This document shows positions 13,266 through 13,388 of a DNA stretch of 13,388 nucleotides, one piece after another. Numbering within the stretch: the first letter of the stretch is position 1; every line of letters starts with the position of its first letter. A program made the position numbers and the translations under genes. Source of the stretch: Patescibacteria group bacterium (GTDB lineage: Bacteria; Patescibacteriota; Minisyncoccia; Minisyncoccales; S141-161); NCBI GenBank assembly GCA_015491015.1, contig WFWQ01000060.1, positions 1 through 13,388 on the forward strand. Direction: 5' to 3'. The notes below the pieces were generated by a model that saw only the letters and a program-made list of their open reading frames with translations, had not been told where the DNA came from and ran no database searches.

Positions 13266-13388
13266 AAAGATTTAACTTAAAAGCTTTCTTTTTGTTTCTT
13301 TTTCTTGTTTTTGCTTTAGTTGGTTTTTTAGATTCTCTATATCTTACCTTTAAACACTTTAACTCTCAGGCTGCTTTAAGCTGTACAA
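13262..13388 (+). CDS. Vitamin K epoxide reductase (VKOR) family protein, N-terminal part (3' truncated by window)
   Basis: The first 42 codons are visible. A basic start (MKRFNLK) precedes a hydrophobic helix (about 8-24), then the VKOR signature G-F-L-D-S-L-Y-L-T-F-K-H-F (about 21-33) and the first cysteine C41 in A-L-S-C-T, where the family has the loop cysteine of the C...C pair. Bacterial VKOR is an inner-membrane quinone-linked oxidase that re-oxidises DsbA-like proteins and so drives disulfide formation outside the membrane. The CXXC and any fused thioredoxin domain lie beyond the window. The start overlaps the alkyltransferase stop by 4 bp (ATGA), so it belongs to the same operon. Confidence 0.8.
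   Translation, partial: MKRFNLKAFFLFLFLVFALVGFLDSLYLTFKHFNSQAALSCT

Noticed and set aside
1..13388. UGA recoding, as in some Patescibacteria (Gracilibacteria/Absconditabacteria)
   Set aside because: TGA ends the pyrophosphatase and alkyltransferase genes at the expected family lengths, and tryptophans are read from TGG.
1..13388. CRISPR array, transposon, prophage or toxin-antitoxin system
   Set aside because: No regularly spaced repeats, transposase, integrase, terminal repeats or toxin-antitoxin pair is visible on either strand. The helicase-nuclease is better read as repair than Cas4-type.

Overview
This is an AT-rich (visibly about two thirds A+T), gene-dense bacterial chromosome segment, and every gene in it is of a bacterial type. 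It has a bL31-prfA operon, bacterial HU, sigma70-like promoters, an intrinsic terminator and a tRNA-Gly with encoded CCA. A TruB without a C-terminal RNA-binding domain, very tight gene packing, few Shine-Dalgarno sequences, stand-alone mini-domains (MGMT core, tRNA-binding fold) and a single-chain helicase-nuclease together suggest a reduced-genome lineage such as Candidate Phyla Radiation/Patescibacteria. DUF763, a family I associate mainly with archaea and thermophilic bacteria, leaves a hot or deep anaerobic habitat possible. The lineage is an inference. TGA is used as a stop, so nothing indicates UGA recoding.

Left part (1-1372, + strand): the 3' end of a polysaccharide flippase, then truB 6 bp later, then an HU gene with its own promoter and a strong GNRA-loop terminator. 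Middle (1372-3587, - strand): tRNA-Gly(UCC) with a promoter inside the end of prfA; the rpmE-prfA translation operon behind two tandem TTGACA promoters; about 350 bp of non-coding DNA with several inverted repeats; and a small two-helix membrane protein.

Right part (3613-13388, + strand): one apparently continuous operon. It starts from a promoter that overlaps the divergent promoter of the membrane protein. The order is a 27-codon hydrophobic peptide (tentative), a YbhB/PEBP protein, a D-lactate-type dehydrogenase, a Ca2+-type P-type ATPase, a UvrD-like helicase fused to an Fe-S PD-(D/E)XK nuclease, family I pyrophosphatase, a stand-alone tRNA-binding protein, a 37-codon very basic protein (tentative), DUF763, an O6-alkylguanine-DNA alkyltransferase core, and the start of a VKOR disulfide-bond enzyme. 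Gaps after the PEBP-dehydrogenase junction run from +8 to -14 bp.

Working together: the left and middle parts are translation and chromosome housekeeping. The right operon mixes redox/ion homeostasis (dehydrogenase, ATPase, VKOR), pyrophosphate removal and DNA repair (helicase-nuclease, alkyltransferase). The DUF763 protein of unknown function and the two small proteins sit among these genes and are the least understood parts. I see no CRISPR array, insertion sequence, prophage or recognised defence island.
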